64,000 nt of DNA from Aquatica leii. Taxonomy: Eukaryota; Arthropoda; Insecta; Coleoptera; Lampyridae. Below, piece after piece: positions 13,444 to 24,305 of this stretch. Positions within the stretch are counted from its first letter, which is position 1, and every line of letters starts with the position of its first letter. Where the stretch lies: positions 64,557,505 to 64,621,504 of the forward strand of contig CM069436.1 in the NCBI GenBank assembly GCA_035610365.1, in the 5' to 3' direction. A program made the translations under genes and the position numbers. The notes beneath the pieces were generated by a model. That model had not been told where the DNA came from. It searched no databases and worked only from the letters and a program-made list of their open reading frames with translations.

Positions 13444-13456
13444 GGTAATCCGAAAG
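13444..13456 (-). repeat. piggyBac right terminal inverted repeat
   Basis: GGTAATCCGAAAG followed by the TTAA duplication at 13457-13460. The palindrome GGGTCA-N4-TGACCC lies inside it at 13397-13412. Confidence 0.88.
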
Positions 13457-13951
13457 TTAAAAAAATTGTTATTTTACTTTAAGGGTGCGTACTTAAATAT
13501 TATTTTTTTTAAATAAATTTTTTATTATTTTTTGTCATTAGAAATTAGATTAGAATAACTTTTCTCTATTTCAACATCAGAATTAGCGATTCTTACACTA
13601 AAATCCGTGTAAGAATAAGCCAATTCTTACACGAATTTTAGTAATGTTAGTTTTTTCAAAGTTAGTATCTCTGCATCGTAAGTTGACGTTACATGAAAAA
13701 GAAATCAAAATTATTGGAAGTTAACAATTGAAATTCAAATTTTGATGCCAAGATAAAATAAAAACGTCCTATTAATTCAAAGTTATTTACTTATAAAGGT
13801 ATAAAGAGAAAATTTTGTATGAGATTTTAGGTTAACACATAAATTTCAATATGTCAAAGTGTAAGTGCTGCCAATTCAGTAAAATATAAATTTCCCAATG
13901 TTGTTTTAAAAATTAAAATTATACGAAAAATATTAAATATTGTATCGAAAT

Positions 13952-14104
13952 AGAAAAAATAGTATAAAGCACACGTCATAGAATACGTTTCAATCACTCG
14001 ACCGCTTCATAAACTCGCCGCTGCGCGGCTCGTGTATGAAACGCGGTCTCGTAATTGAAGTGCGTTCATTCTGTAACTTGTATTTTAATATACTATTCTT
14101 TTAA
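13952..14104. repeat. palindromic foldback repeat with G+C-rich core
   Basis: Imperfect palindrome of about 150 bp. The core arms are 13981-14021 and 14023-14067, pairing blocks such as GACCGC-TTCATA with TATGAA-ACGCGGTC and CTCGCCGC with GCGCGGCTCG. The arms extend outward to AATAGTATA at 13958 and its complement TATACTATT near 14090. The core is strikingly G+C-rich against the surrounding A+T-rich DNA. It carries no reading frame. It may be a MITE or the hairpin end of a larger element; I cannot assign a family. Confidence 0.7.
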
Positions 14105-14217
14105 TGTTTAATAAAAATCGTTTAAGTTTAGCTGTTATTGACATCAAAGTAAAAAAATTTAAAAAATGTAATTTCAAACTTCTATTAATGAAATGACATT
14201 AAATAATATTTTATTAA

Positions 14218-15153
14218 CGTCCGGGTAATTCTTATTCATTATTCATTTTTTGCATTTTTCAAGGTACGAACCAAGACATTCAAAGTTTTTTAGAGTTTTT
14301 AAACAGCAAACACGCTAGAGTTAAATTTACGGTCGAAATACCTCTAAACTGTTCCCTAAATTTTCTCGATTTGAATATCTCTTTATTAGATAGTAAATTT
14401 GTATTTGATATTTATCGAAAACCTACTACTACGAGCCATGTTATCCCATATGACTCTAACCACCCCTACTCTCATAAAGTAGCTGTTTTCTCACACTTGT
14501 TTAATAGATTACTGGGTACTCCTTTAAATACTTTTAACTACAAAAAAGAATTAAATACCATTTTCTTCATTGCCAAAGAAAACAACTTTCCGCCACATTT
14601 GATTAACAACATTTACTACAAAATATTCATGAAACATAAGATTAAGTCAATCACATCTCTTACACCGATTTCTAACCCGATATCCACTTATTTTTCTATA
14701 CCGTACATACCACAGTTACACTATTTAATTAAAAACATTAATAAAAACAACAATTTTCGAGTTTCTTACCTTAGTCCTCCAAAATTACATAACTATTTTT
14801 CACATCTGAAAGACATTATTGAACCTATGGACCGCAGTGGTATCTACAATTTAGAATGTAGTTGTGGCCGTGTTTATATTGGGAGAACAATCCGGGCTTT
14901 TAGTACTCGTCTCAAAGAACACACTAGATACATTTCCAATCCCAACAAATATTTACTTAATCCGAAATCTATTAAATCAACGTTTGCTGAACATGTACTA
15001 CAACATAAGCATTCGCTTATTAAAGCACAGATCATTCATCCTACAGACAAAAATCGTCTAATAGATATATTGGAGATGATCTATATCACGTCCCATAATG
15101 ACATAATCCTTAACGACCAAAACAATTTCATACAACTGCGCTTAAACTATTAA
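14218..15153 (+). pseudogene. Penelope-like element: RT C-terminal part plus GIY-YIG endonuclease (5'-truncated)
   Basis: An uninterrupted 311-codon frame with no proper start; upstream there are stops (last at 14215), as expected of a 5'-truncated retroelement copy. Residues about 10-90 are the RT C-terminal region of Penelope-like elements: GTNQDIQSFLEFLNSKH, NFLDLNISLL, then FDIYRKPTTT-HVIPYDSNHP. Residues about 200-300 are a GIY-YIG nuclease: GIY (208-210), a CSCG pair between the two motifs, YIG (220-222), the Arg of FSTRLKEH, the probable catalytic Glu in DILEMIYI, and a late Asn-rich segment. PLEs use this nuclease to nick the target and prime reverse transcription. The RT core (fingers and palm, with the catalytic aspartates) is absent, so the copy is dead as a retroelement, although the nuclease frame itself is intact to its TAA. 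A hammerhead-like motif follows 370 bp downstream. Confidence 0.88.
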
Positions 15154-15526
15154 TTTTCACTTTAGTAAAAATTTTATTTATTAATTTTCTACAATTTTAT
15201 ACGTCGTTGATACATATCTAGTCCCACATGTTGTTTTGATTATTTAACTTTAACACTAGACGTACATTATTAAATTGTTTGTACAATTATACAGGTTAGT
15301 TATTTATTTATTTAAATGTTTGTTACTTATACAATTTAGACAATTTTATTTTTATTATATACAATTGTTAGTGTTAGTGTTAGGTATGTACATTGTTTTT
15401 CGTTTTTTACACTTATATATTGTAATTGTTATTTTTTCAACGATTATTTTAATTTTATGACATTTTTTATCTTTAACTCTAAGATTTATTATAACCGGAT
15501 ATATAATTATATATTTTTTGTAGTAT

Positions 15527-15569
15527 CTGAAGATGGCCCATCGTTTATTAATTAAGGCCGAAACATGTC
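15527..15569 (+). ncRNA. hammerhead-ribozyme-like motif downstream of PLE
   Basis: CTGAAGA (15527-15533) fits the CUGANGA core. T and GGCC (15535-15538) follow, the loop runs to 15555, then GGCC (15556-15559) closes stem II and GAAA (15560-15563) completes the core. The palindrome ACATGT (15563-15568) makes a very short stem III, and the predicted cleavage is after GTC at 15567-15569. Hammerheads of this minimal kind are known from Penelope-like retroelements. Stem I is weak here (only an AT/AT pair next to the core is evident), so activity is uncertain. Confidence 0.62.
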
Positions 15570-16621
15570 ATTGATTGAAAATTAAAAATATTGGTTCGAC
15601 AAGGTTATTTTATTGATTGATATAATTCTTATTCAGTTTAATCAGTTATTTTGTAATTAATGTAACATGGAAATATCTTACAAATTATGGTAATTTACTT
15701 TAAAAATACATATGTTGTGCACATTTCTCTTAGCTACTAGACTTGTTTTTAAGGCGGTATGTTTGATTTACTAGTTGTTAGGCGTAACTCGTCGGTAAGT
15801 GATTTATTTTCCGTTCCAGACAGTATTTATAAGACAAGCAACGTCACAACCTTGAAAAGCCAGTTAGTGTAAACAAACAGTTCTTAGGTGGCTCAAAGAA
15901 TAAAGACAGAGATAGAAGAAAGTATTAAGTAGTTGTAACAAAACAGAATCTTTACACATCTTAATCTAAATTTGGTATTTTAATTAAACATAATATAAAT
16001 ATTAGAAATGTTTAATTAAATTACCAATGTAGTCATAATTGCTGCTGCATTACGTCATTTTTCGGTTTAATAATAAATTATTCTTGGCATAATTATAAGT
16101 AATAACAATAAACATTTAATATAACAATGGTATAAAAGTCTTTTAGAATGGCGGTTAAATATTTGAGATATTGCACGTAAACTAGGAATTTCAAAATCAA
16201 GGATTAGAGAATAAAAACTAGGAATCACTGCAAATTGTTGAAAAGGTACTAGTAAAAAAATGTTTTAGGGATGAACATTGTTAATCTCTATCCTGTCATG
16301 AAAATGAAAAGCAATATCACGGTTGAGGTAAAGCATTTAAAAAACCATTTTTTATTGTTTAAATCAGTTTATTCTTGTTGGTTAGGAATGCTTCTTTCAG
16401 TAACGGTCTTAAAAGCCCGTTACAACATTGTAGACTAAACAGATTTAAAATAGTTAAAGCTGGAAATGGCGAAAAACGAAAAATAAAGAGATAACAAACA
16501 AACGTAAAATATTCCTGTGATCGAAATACAAGATGTGCGCTATATATATGTACTTCTTGTTTAGAAAACGTTTGATGTTGACACAAGAAATTATTTTGAT
16601 CTATTTGTATTTAGAAAAGTT
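15570..16621. other. no gene recognised
   Basis: A+T-rich sequence between the PLE 3' region and the integrase relic. The part just before 16622 (about 16139-16620) may be decayed 5' sequence of the integrase element, but I see no readable motif in it. Confidence 0.55.
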
Positions 16622-17420
16622 TGTCGTTTAAAGCGAAACAATAAGCAAAAAAACTTTACTATAAAACATATAATTCACAAGGAATTTAATAGCCGTGCTT
16701 ATATTGGTTTGATGGATATGCAGTCTGAAGCAGATAATGAATTTAAATGTATTCTTGTTTATCAAGATCTTATCACTAAATTTGTCATTTTACGTGCTTT
16801 AACGTCAAAAACAACTTTGGTAGTAAGCAAATATGTTAAAGAAATCTTTGGTGCACTATCTATACTGCATAAGTAAGTATTTAAGCTTCATTTTTCTTTT
16901 ATCTATTTTTTTAAACTATTGTTACAAAAAATAAGTTTATAAATCAAATAATCAAAAATGTAGCAGCAAAATGAGAAGATCTTAAGCTGGTAAATAGAAA
17001 ACCTTAGCTAACGTCGAACGAGTAAATGCGGTTATTAAGGCTACCTGGATGTTTGACAATAGAACGAGAAACTGGTCAAATGATATAAGTACAGTTTAAT
17101 AAATAGATGCTTTCACGCTGGGTTAAAAGTGTCGTGATATAAAGCTTAATTTGACATTAAACCTAGAGTTAAACTTGCAACAGAACATCCACCTGTTGAA
17201 TGTGTTGGAGCAATTATAAATAAGAAATATTTAGATGTATCGCTGCACATTAACAAGAATGTTGATCATATGTGTAAAAACGAAGATAATAATGTCTGGG
17301 AAACGCTACAAAACCAAAACAGCCAATTTTGGGCATTAAAGGTAAAGCGTCTAAAAATTTTGAACAAGCAAATAAAATTCTAAAGACAGAATACCGACGT
17401 GCCATGTTTAATAAATACTA
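16622..17420 (+). pseudogene. KRBA2/SCAND3-like DDE integrase relic
   Basis: A short open frame 16622-16876 reads CRLKRNNKQKNFTIKHIIHKEFNSRA, then YIGLMDMQSEADNEFKC, ILVYQDLITKFVILRALTSKT and YVKEIFGALSILHK. This is the start of the rve-type integrase core seen in KRBA2-like proteins; the first catalytic Asp is in the LMDMQS block. The segment with the second Asp (S-D-N-G-x-E-F in relatives) is missing; the gap runs to about 16995. The sequence resumes with NVERVNAVIKATWMFDNRTRNWSND (the third acidic residue is in VER), HAGLKVS-YKA-FDIKPRVKLA with stops, and a lysine-rich tail to 17420. KRBA2-like integrases are related to gypsy or Ginger elements. It is dead by deletion and stops. GTAAGT at the end of the first block resembles a splice donor, but I see no matching acceptor. 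Confidence 0.72.
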
Positions 17421-17559
17421 GTGTTACAGTGTTACATGTCGTGATTTTGTATTTGTCAAAAATATTGTTTTAAATTAAAATTCACGGCTGCAAATTTTTT
17501 TTCAGTGGTTAACATTTTTAAACAGAGTTTGTGTTGAGTGTTATATACTTGTTTTTGCG

Positions 17560-17660
17560 CCTTAATTTAATTCATTAAAGCACATCGAGGCTTGCAATCT
17601 TCTTGCCGAATCATATCGAAGTAGCTGCCAGAATTTAAATTACAAAAAAATTCCTGTGAC
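17560..17660 (+). repeat. dispersed repeat family, partial copy (3' part)
   Basis: Carries the 3' block of the repeat also seen at 41213, 46483 and 56190: AGCACATCGAG-G-CTTGCAATC, CTTGCCGAA, GTAGCTGCC, then TAAATTACAAAAAAATTCCT. Only the 3' end of the unit is recognisable. Confidence 0.55.
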
Positions 17661-19996
17661 AACAATTTTTATTTTAGATTTTGATCGTAGATTTTTCTGC
17701 AATGCAATTGCGGTTGTGATGGAAATATATGAAATCAATAGCACTTCTATATCCGATCTCAATTGGAGCCCTGTTCAAATTACTACAAACTTTTTCCGTA
17801 TTAACGACCTTCGAAATGTAACAACTTTTCTAAGAAATGCAGCTGCAATCCAAAACTATCGCTATACCATGCTTCAGATGCATCTGTGGAGTTGCTTTAC
17901 TTTATGAATTTAAAAAAAAGGTAATATCTTTATCAAACTTTTGAACTTATATTTTCATAGTACTGATTCAGGTGTATTTTTTCATATTATCTTTTCCTAT
18001 ATAAAACCTGCAATTCTCATCAACTTCTATTGAAGATTGTAAAAGTTACGATTGTGCATTTTTGGATTGTTTCTCGGAATCGCTAGAAGGGTGGTCGTCA
18101 TCAAAGAGCAGTTCAGTTTCTAAGAATATCGTCATTTTCATTTTACTGTCACTCAACTCTTCAACTTGATCTAACTTATCTAATATCCAAAGTTGTAACT
18201 ATTTAATTTAAGAAATAAAAAAAAACAAATAAATATTGTGAAAAAATGAGGTTCTTATATAAAAATATAAAATTCTACGAAACACATAAATATTTTTTAT
18301 TTTTTAAATATTTGCGGCAGTAGGTATAGAGCTTGCGTAAATTTTGTTGTTGTTCTCCTTGGATGTTTGTCTCTGTAGCTTTTGTTGTCACATTTAGTTA
18401 ATTTCAAAACAGCGTTAAAAACGTAATTGTGCAATAATTTTGTAAATAAGTTATATTGTATACTTGTTCTAATTGTTAAAAAATACATTTGGTTTAGTAG
18501 TATTTTGTGTAAGCAAACGTACTACAATGACAATAAAATTCATTATAGTATGTTGCGTTGTTGTTACCTATAATGCATTCACAATTTTTAGTTGTTTTAT
18601 TAAAATTTATGTATATTGAATAAATGTATTTTGTACATATATTTTTTAATTACTTTTAATAAGCTGGGCAATTGTTTTCTTTATAACATTTAGTATAATA
18701 AAGCTGTCACGACATTGCATGTTCTATTAGATTCATGAATTGTGATAATATTTTTGAAATTTTATTATAAATGTAACTTGTAACTAACAAATTTATAAGA
18801 TTAAAAAAACCGATGTGGTATTAATTTATAAAATCAATCTTTCATACGTTCTCGCCTAGAGCTTTTATTGATATACTAATGTGTACTTATTTGTAATTTA
18901 TTTGACATAATTATGCCAAAAAAAGTATGTATTTTGACAGACTCGTTCTATCAATATCGTTTTATAATAAACATTAATAATTATTATACTTTGTCTTAAT
19001 TATACGTTGAGTAGTTAAATTTACATATACGAGATTTTTCATTTCAACTAATAACGATGTAGCAACAGAAATCAAATGACGTACTATTAAGGTCAACAGG
19101 AAATGACAAGCAGAATCTACAATAGCACAATTATATGGATGGTGCAAACCACAAGTTGATATAACTAAAGCGACTCTTAAAATTACAAAATTAGAACAAT
19201 AATTGTTGACGCAACTCTTTTCTAGCATAAACATATCAAAATAAAGTAAAATACAAAAGTATGATTATACATATATAATAAAAGTTATAATCAACTTCTC
19301 AAAGATAATAGTCCAATGTTTCTGAGTTCTTGTAAATATTTAAACATTGTTAACTTAGACTATGCAGTTAACTACGTGGCCATGTCGTTAAACATTGGTA
19401 CAACAATTGGTTTGCTAAGAACATTGTCAAATCAATAGCAATCATTTAGCTAACAACGGCGTCAGCTAATAACATAGTACATTTTGCTTGATGCAACAGA
19501 CATTAGTAATTCTGAAAATCATATTTTTTACTAGAGTAGAATAAGGAACTTGAAGAAACATTTTTGAGCATTTTAATAAAAATAAAAACCAGCTCTCTTG
19601 ACCAGATCTTAAGAAAGGTTTTACTATAATCAGGTTTCTACGGGTTGCAATCGTTGTACAATTTTCTATTCTGGATACTTCTTGTGTTGTCGTTATCACA
19701 TAAGTTGAGATTTTACCACACGTCGCAGTAGACATCTTCAGAGGCCGAAACAAACTTCCGCATACATCTAAATTGTTTGTTCCTTACGAAAGTGGACGAA
19801 ACGTTGGCAATTTTGGTTACAACAATGACACGGTCCAAACCCGGAAAACATTCTTATTTATTTTTAATTGTTTGTATAAATTGCATAATTTGCAAATTTA
19901 AAAAAAATCAATTTTTGGATGATCTACAAAAATAACAAACAAGACAAAAATATAAAATAGCCTATTCTTAATAATGTCTCAAGAATTAACTGCCAA
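17661..19996. other. no gene recognised; one repeat fragment
   Basis: An 83-codon frame at 17656-17907 follows the partial repeat copy and may be its decayed coding part; I recognise no domain in it. A coding-like acidic stretch on the minus strand at about 18046-18190 is reported as a finding. The remainder is A+T-rich, with the repeat fragment at 19676-19750. Confidence 0.5.
19676..19750 (-). repeat. dispersed repeat, copy 2 of 2
   Basis: Similar to 10917-10994 (shared blocks TTGTGTTGTCGTT, CACATAA, CACACGTCGCA, ATCTTCAGAG). Just beyond, AGGCCGAAAC at 19741-19750 looks like the GAAAC part of a hammerhead-like end, though in the opposite order to a functional motif. Confidence 0.5.
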
Positions 19997-20738
19997 GGTT
20001 CGCGTAAAAAATTTTACTTGGATGCAGTAAATGCAAGAAATTTGGATAAAACTGCATATGATTTGAATTTATCACTTGAAATCCATACGTATATACTTAG
20101 TAGTCATTTCTTCTAATTCTTCAGTTTAAACAAAGTTTGATAGGTTCAGCAACATATTCTTCAAAAATATAACATTGGGTTTAATAATCTACTTGCGGAT
20201 GGTTGTGCTCAATGTATAAAATCAAAAAATAAAAAAAAAAACGAAGAACATAAAAATAAATTACTCTAGAACTGAAAATCCATAAAAAATGCTGCAACAT
20301 TCTATACTTGGACAGAATATTACGATGGAAAAGGTTCTGAAAAAATTGGTTCTGCGTTACTGTACCATTTGGATAGTTTCTCTCTTGATCATCTCCACCA
20401 TTAAGTATTGCGCAATGACTGCGCAGGGCAGAATCAAAATGTTTACATAATTCACATAGATCTCAGACTGGAGTAGAAAAATATTCCAAAATTATAAAAC
20501 CAAGTTACCGTAACAAATTTGACTAAAAATTAAATTTGCAATTGAGCATACCTTCTAAGAAAAAAAGTTTTTAGCAAACCTTTTGGAAGAGCAATTTGAA
20601 GCACATTCAAAAGAGGCTGAGGATATGCCGTGGTGTAAAGAAATACTAAATACTGAAAGAAATAAGGAGGAAAAGCATGAAGGGAATAATAGTGTACAAT
20701 GTGACTGTCTTGCAAAAGAACATGTCGTGAATATTTGA
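19997..20738 (+). pseudogene. relic of an insect repeat-borne protein family, possibly DUF7869
   Basis: Broken plus-strand coding sequence. GSRKKFYLDAVNARNLDKTAYDLNLSLEI at 19997 on is followed, in another frame near 20300, by ATFYTWTEYYDGKGSEKIGSALLYHLDSF, a stop, then NDCAGQNQNVYIIHI (about 20415-20460) and HRSQTGVEKYSKIIKPSYRNKFD. A last open stretch, LLEEQFEAHSKEAEDMPWCKEILNTE, ends at TGA 20736-20738. The W-x-E ... RGS-x-x-I-x-S-x-L ... D-x-C-x-GQN-x-N signature is one I associate with multicopy insect proteins annotated DUF7869; the name is from memory and should be treated as tentative. Biochemical function is unknown. In-frame stops and frame changes make it a pseudogene. A second relic of the same family may lie on the opposite strand at 22620-23310. 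Confidence 0.5.
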
Positions 20739-22619
20739 TTCTGTTTTAAATTTTGTTATAAATTTCGTTGAGTTTATATGAGAATCTGTATTTTTGTTTT
20801 TGCTTGTAAGAAATATATATTTGACATCAACGCCAAGAGTTAATATTTTCTATCAAAAGAGGTAATATTTTCTACAACTTGTTGAGTTCATTTCTTATTT
20901 TGTTATCAAAAAGCGATAAAATTTAACTTATGCAGGAAACTGCTATAAATCCTATTTTCTATTACTTTTTTTGAGATTAGGAATAGAAGTGCCGTGTTGA
21001 CACCTGATCATCCTCTTCATAATAGTCAAATGTATTCATACGCATGAAGAAGTTATAGCTGAATTTGCACTTTTTCTCACAAAACGTTTTCATTGATTTT
21101 CCACAAGTTTATTTTTGTACTTTTTGCTCGCGAGTTCCACATTTGAACTATTTCTGAATTTATACCTATAGTATTGCATGTTTGTTTATATGCATAAAAT
21201 TGTTGTTATCTTCTTATTTTTATTAAGACAATTCTTTAAAAAAACAAAAAACTCAATTTGAAAACTAACTCGATTTTCCTTCAAATACTTTTTATATTTT
21301 TATCTTGTCTGCTTTGAGAACATTCCGGTAATTACTTAGGATTACCTTAAATGATCTCAAAGCTTCTATACGTTTGAAAATTGTATTTTTGTGTTATTTA
21401 CAACTTTATTGACGTATTGTTACTATCAATGAAGTAGTTATGTCTGCGTTTTTTAGTTATCTGTCTCATTGTTGTTTTTTTCTGTTTCTTATTACATATT
21501 CTTCTTCTGACAAAATTAAAGACGTTAGCACGAAAAGGAGATAAGTCAGATTATATAAATTCTTTAAAAAAGCCAAATTAGAAAAAAATCCATATTCTTT
21601 CAAATATTTTTTTACTAAATAATAGTTAAGTACACGTCGTGAACAACAAAAAAAGTAAATTTGAACTTAAATAATTTTGCAATAAGACAATAAAATAGAA
21701 AAGTTTCATTTTGGTGCAAAAAATAGATAAGTCATATAAGTCGAATATTAATGATGTCTAAATTAAGTTGTACATAAGTCAGTCGGAATTAATATCACTT
21801 TCCTCTGTGGTTAAAAAACAAACTTCCAGTGGTTAATTAGAAATTCTAAAAGCATTATAAAAAGCAATTTTTGTTTTTGCGACGTAGTCAGAAACCAGTT
21901 GCATATTCTTTTTGTGTTTGACATCTTTCAATGGCAATACGATCAACAATGATTGCTTGATTATATTTTAGTAACGTAAGTAGTAACTTTAAGAACAATG
22001 ACCCGTTGGTAAAACAAAACATTTTATGTCTTCGGAAATGTAACAAAAAATTCGGTATGAACTCATAGAATATTTCTATTTATCGATATTTCTTAGTATT
22101 GTTAGAGAAACCAATTTTACACTGGTGACATAATGTAGAATCATTGCTTGAGAAATATCTACTGCTGAAAATTTTTTATACTTTTGTGTTAGACAAATTC
22201 TTTTAGCAACACGATTTTACTTTTCAATTATCCTAAATCACCTGTCGCACAATAAAAAGCTATCACCGGGTGCATTATGCATTATAAAGTAAATTCTTCC
22301 TGTTTTACACAACGCAGCAAGATACCGTACAACGGTGTTGTTCTTGTGCACAAAAGTTATCTTCTGAACGCTCTTTTAGACTTTTATAAAAACACTCTAA
22401 TTTTATTAAATGCAGCTTTTTCTCTGTTTTTATTATTTGTTTTTTTGGATAATTCAACTTTTCCTTAAAAAACAGTCATATGATACAAAAGGCTTAACTT
22501 TTTCACCTCTTTGAATATGGCAAAAGCTTAAACTTTCATACTTTTTAAGGTACAGTGAGTGTACTAACTTTATATTCAAATCTGCTGATAAATATTACTC
22601 TTCAGATGTTTGTGGTTAT
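20739..22619. other. no gene recognised
   Basis: A+T-rich DNA between two convergent relics. A 63-codon plus-strand frame at 22277-22468 has no motif and looks accidental. Confidence 0.55.
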
Positions 22620-23310
22620 AAGGGGACACTCGGTGTGGAAATAATCTGAAGTTACTTGCTGATCGATATTTTCGGAAAGTGCGTTTAGCCTAGTAAAATG
22701 TTTTTCGCGAAAATCTCTCAAGGGTGTAATATTTGTACTTAAGTGTGTACAAATACGTACCAGCCGGCTCTTTCCAATTCCATTCTTTGCTCAGTTGCTT
22801 AAAGTCAGGTAATTTGATCTGAAACAAAGTGAGGTGTTATTACAAATGTTATTGTAAAAGGTATATCATAGTTTACTTACCTTATATTTAAACGTAAATT
22901 GGCGTAACTTGGGCTTTTCCTGATGGTGACGAGACTTACGTTAATTTGAAACAGTCACTAAACTGGCAAAGTATGAGTCTTGATCGCCTCATTTTACGAA
23001 ATGAGGTGAATATATTATTGCGGTATGTTGTTGTTATGTTTAAAGAACATGTTTTCTTGCAATCACAACTATTATTCTGTTTCCTAACAAAACCTCTAGA
23101 TCCTATATATTCTTCACCTCTTGCACTTTTACTTTTTGTAATATTTCTTTTCTACTTTTTATTTTGTCTTCTTTTCTTCCTTTCGCTGCTTTTACTGCTG
23201 AGGCTCTTTTTTCTTCCTTTTTACTCCCTGTATTTAAGCTCACTAAAATATCACTTTTGTTTAAGTTTTGAAACTTCATATTCACTTTCTGAATCCTCAA
23301 AATTGCTTAA
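22620..23310 (-). pseudogene. minus-strand relic, possibly the same DUF7869-like family
   Basis: Read on the minus strand from 23310 downward: an acidic/Ser segment FEDSESEYEVSKL, a lysine-rich coil (KKEEKRASAVKAAKGRKEDK), then GEEYIGSRGFVRKQNNSCDCKKTCSLN, which fits the N-terminal R-G-E-x-Y ... C-x-C-x-x-x-C signature of the family. Further down comes KPKLRQFTFKYK, a possible match to the block after the cysteine motif. A 62-bp gap (22819-22880) with perfect-looking splice borders (AAG/GTAAGT; TTTGTTTCAG) separates this from an in-phase stretch, IKLPDFKQLSKEWNWKEPAGTYLYTLKYKYY. Stops and frame changes occur throughout. The family assignment is tentative and the downstream exon is not recognised. 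Confidence 0.42.
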
Positions 23311-23617
23311 ACATGAGTGAATAAAAGAACAAAACAACTTGATCGTACAGAAAGAACTAAATCACTGAACTTGTTGGCGCTCTCGTCGGTACTAGGCAAC
23401 ATAGATTGGCGCAAGAACAGGATAAGTCTCTTCGAATTATTTCCTTCTTGCATTAAAGACGCGTTTACTTTCATCAATATTTGACTATGTTATGTTTCGT
23501 CTAAAGATATAGCTGGTAGAAATCTTACACATTGAGCAATAAATACTAATAAAATTGTTTTATTTCATCAAATAATCAATTTTGCACAATAACAAAAAAT
23601 AGTATATTATATATCAA

Positions 23618-23718
23618 GGTTGAGAAGTGTATCATTATAACCTAAGCGATAGATTATATCGCGAGACGCGAAGCGTCGAGGGATATAAATCGCGCAGGTT
23701 ATAATGAACTTCTCAACC
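23618..23718. repeat. palindromic hairpin repeat
   Basis: About 100-bp imperfect palindrome. The outer arms GGTTGAGAAG (23618-23627) and CTTCTCAACC (23709-23718) are perfect; inner pairs include CATTATAACCT with AGGTTATAATG and GCGAT-x-x-ATTATATC with GATATAAATCGC. The centre is GACGC-GAA-GCGTC. As with the hairpin at 13952 the core is G+C-rich. No reading frame. Family unknown. Confidence 0.72.
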
Positions 23719-23733
23719 GTGTTATATACACAA

Positions 23734-24305
23734 TTTTTTCCACTACTAGAATTATTAAAACCTTTCTACCTGTTACTAAATCAAATTTAAAATTTAAGAT
23801 ATTAATTTTAAATTAAAAATCAAGTCAGTAATTCTGATAGTTGTCATTAGTTTAATAGAATTAATTTTGACGTAATTCTTAATTGTGATTTAAAACACAA
23901 AAATAAACAGATAACGTAAGTTTTTATTGCTAAAGTTGTTTAAATTGTTTAAAAACATTATTATTTTAAGCATTGATTATATCTAAAATATATTTAATTC
24001 TATAATATGCACATTTAATTAAGCGCGAACTTCAAATAACTTACTTTTTAAAATCAAATTAATTTATTAATTGAGCGATTTGATAACTTAAATTAGCATT
24101 AAATAAAATCTCTTGCTCTTGGTACGCAGTTTGGTAAACTTTTTTTCTTTGAAACTGTTGCAGTATTATCAGAAAATGTAAATATGTTCATTATTAACTA
24201 CTAGTTAATAATGAAATATTATTTACCTGCGCTTAAAAAAGTACAACTTCACGGCCTTCTATTATACGTAATAATGCAAGCGTATACAACTAGTAGTGGA
24301 AAAAA
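23734..24305. repeat. 16-bp perfect inverted repeat pair spanning 572 bp
   Basis: TTTTTTCCACTACTAG at 23734-23749 and its exact complement CTAGTAGTGGAAAAAA at 24290-24305. The left member starts 16 bp after the 101-bp hairpin, so the two may be parts of one non-autonomous element. The interior is A+T-rich and non-coding. No target duplication was identified. Confidence 0.5.

Larger units (their letters stand above)
11825..13456 (+). mobile_element. piggyBac-like element, internally deleted, with TTAA duplications
   Basis: A 1,632-bp unit bounded by TTAA at 11821-11824 and 13457-13460, the hallmark target duplication of piggyBac elements. Its ends are 13-bp inverted repeats matching at 11 positions (CCTTCTGATTACC at left; complement of GGTAATCCGAAAG at right). 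Just inside each end lies a short palindrome: GGTC-N6-GACC at 11843-11856 and GGGTCA-N4-TGACCC at 13397-13412. The interior holds a shortened transposase gene on the plus strand. Because the catalytic centre is missing, the element could only have moved with a transposase supplied by another copy. The clean boundaries make the element call strong; autonomy is excluded. Confidence 0.9.

Noticed and set aside
22946..23320. 124-codon plus-strand frame
   Set aside because: The Leu/Phe-rich text is the complement of a lysine-rich minus-strand coding relic.
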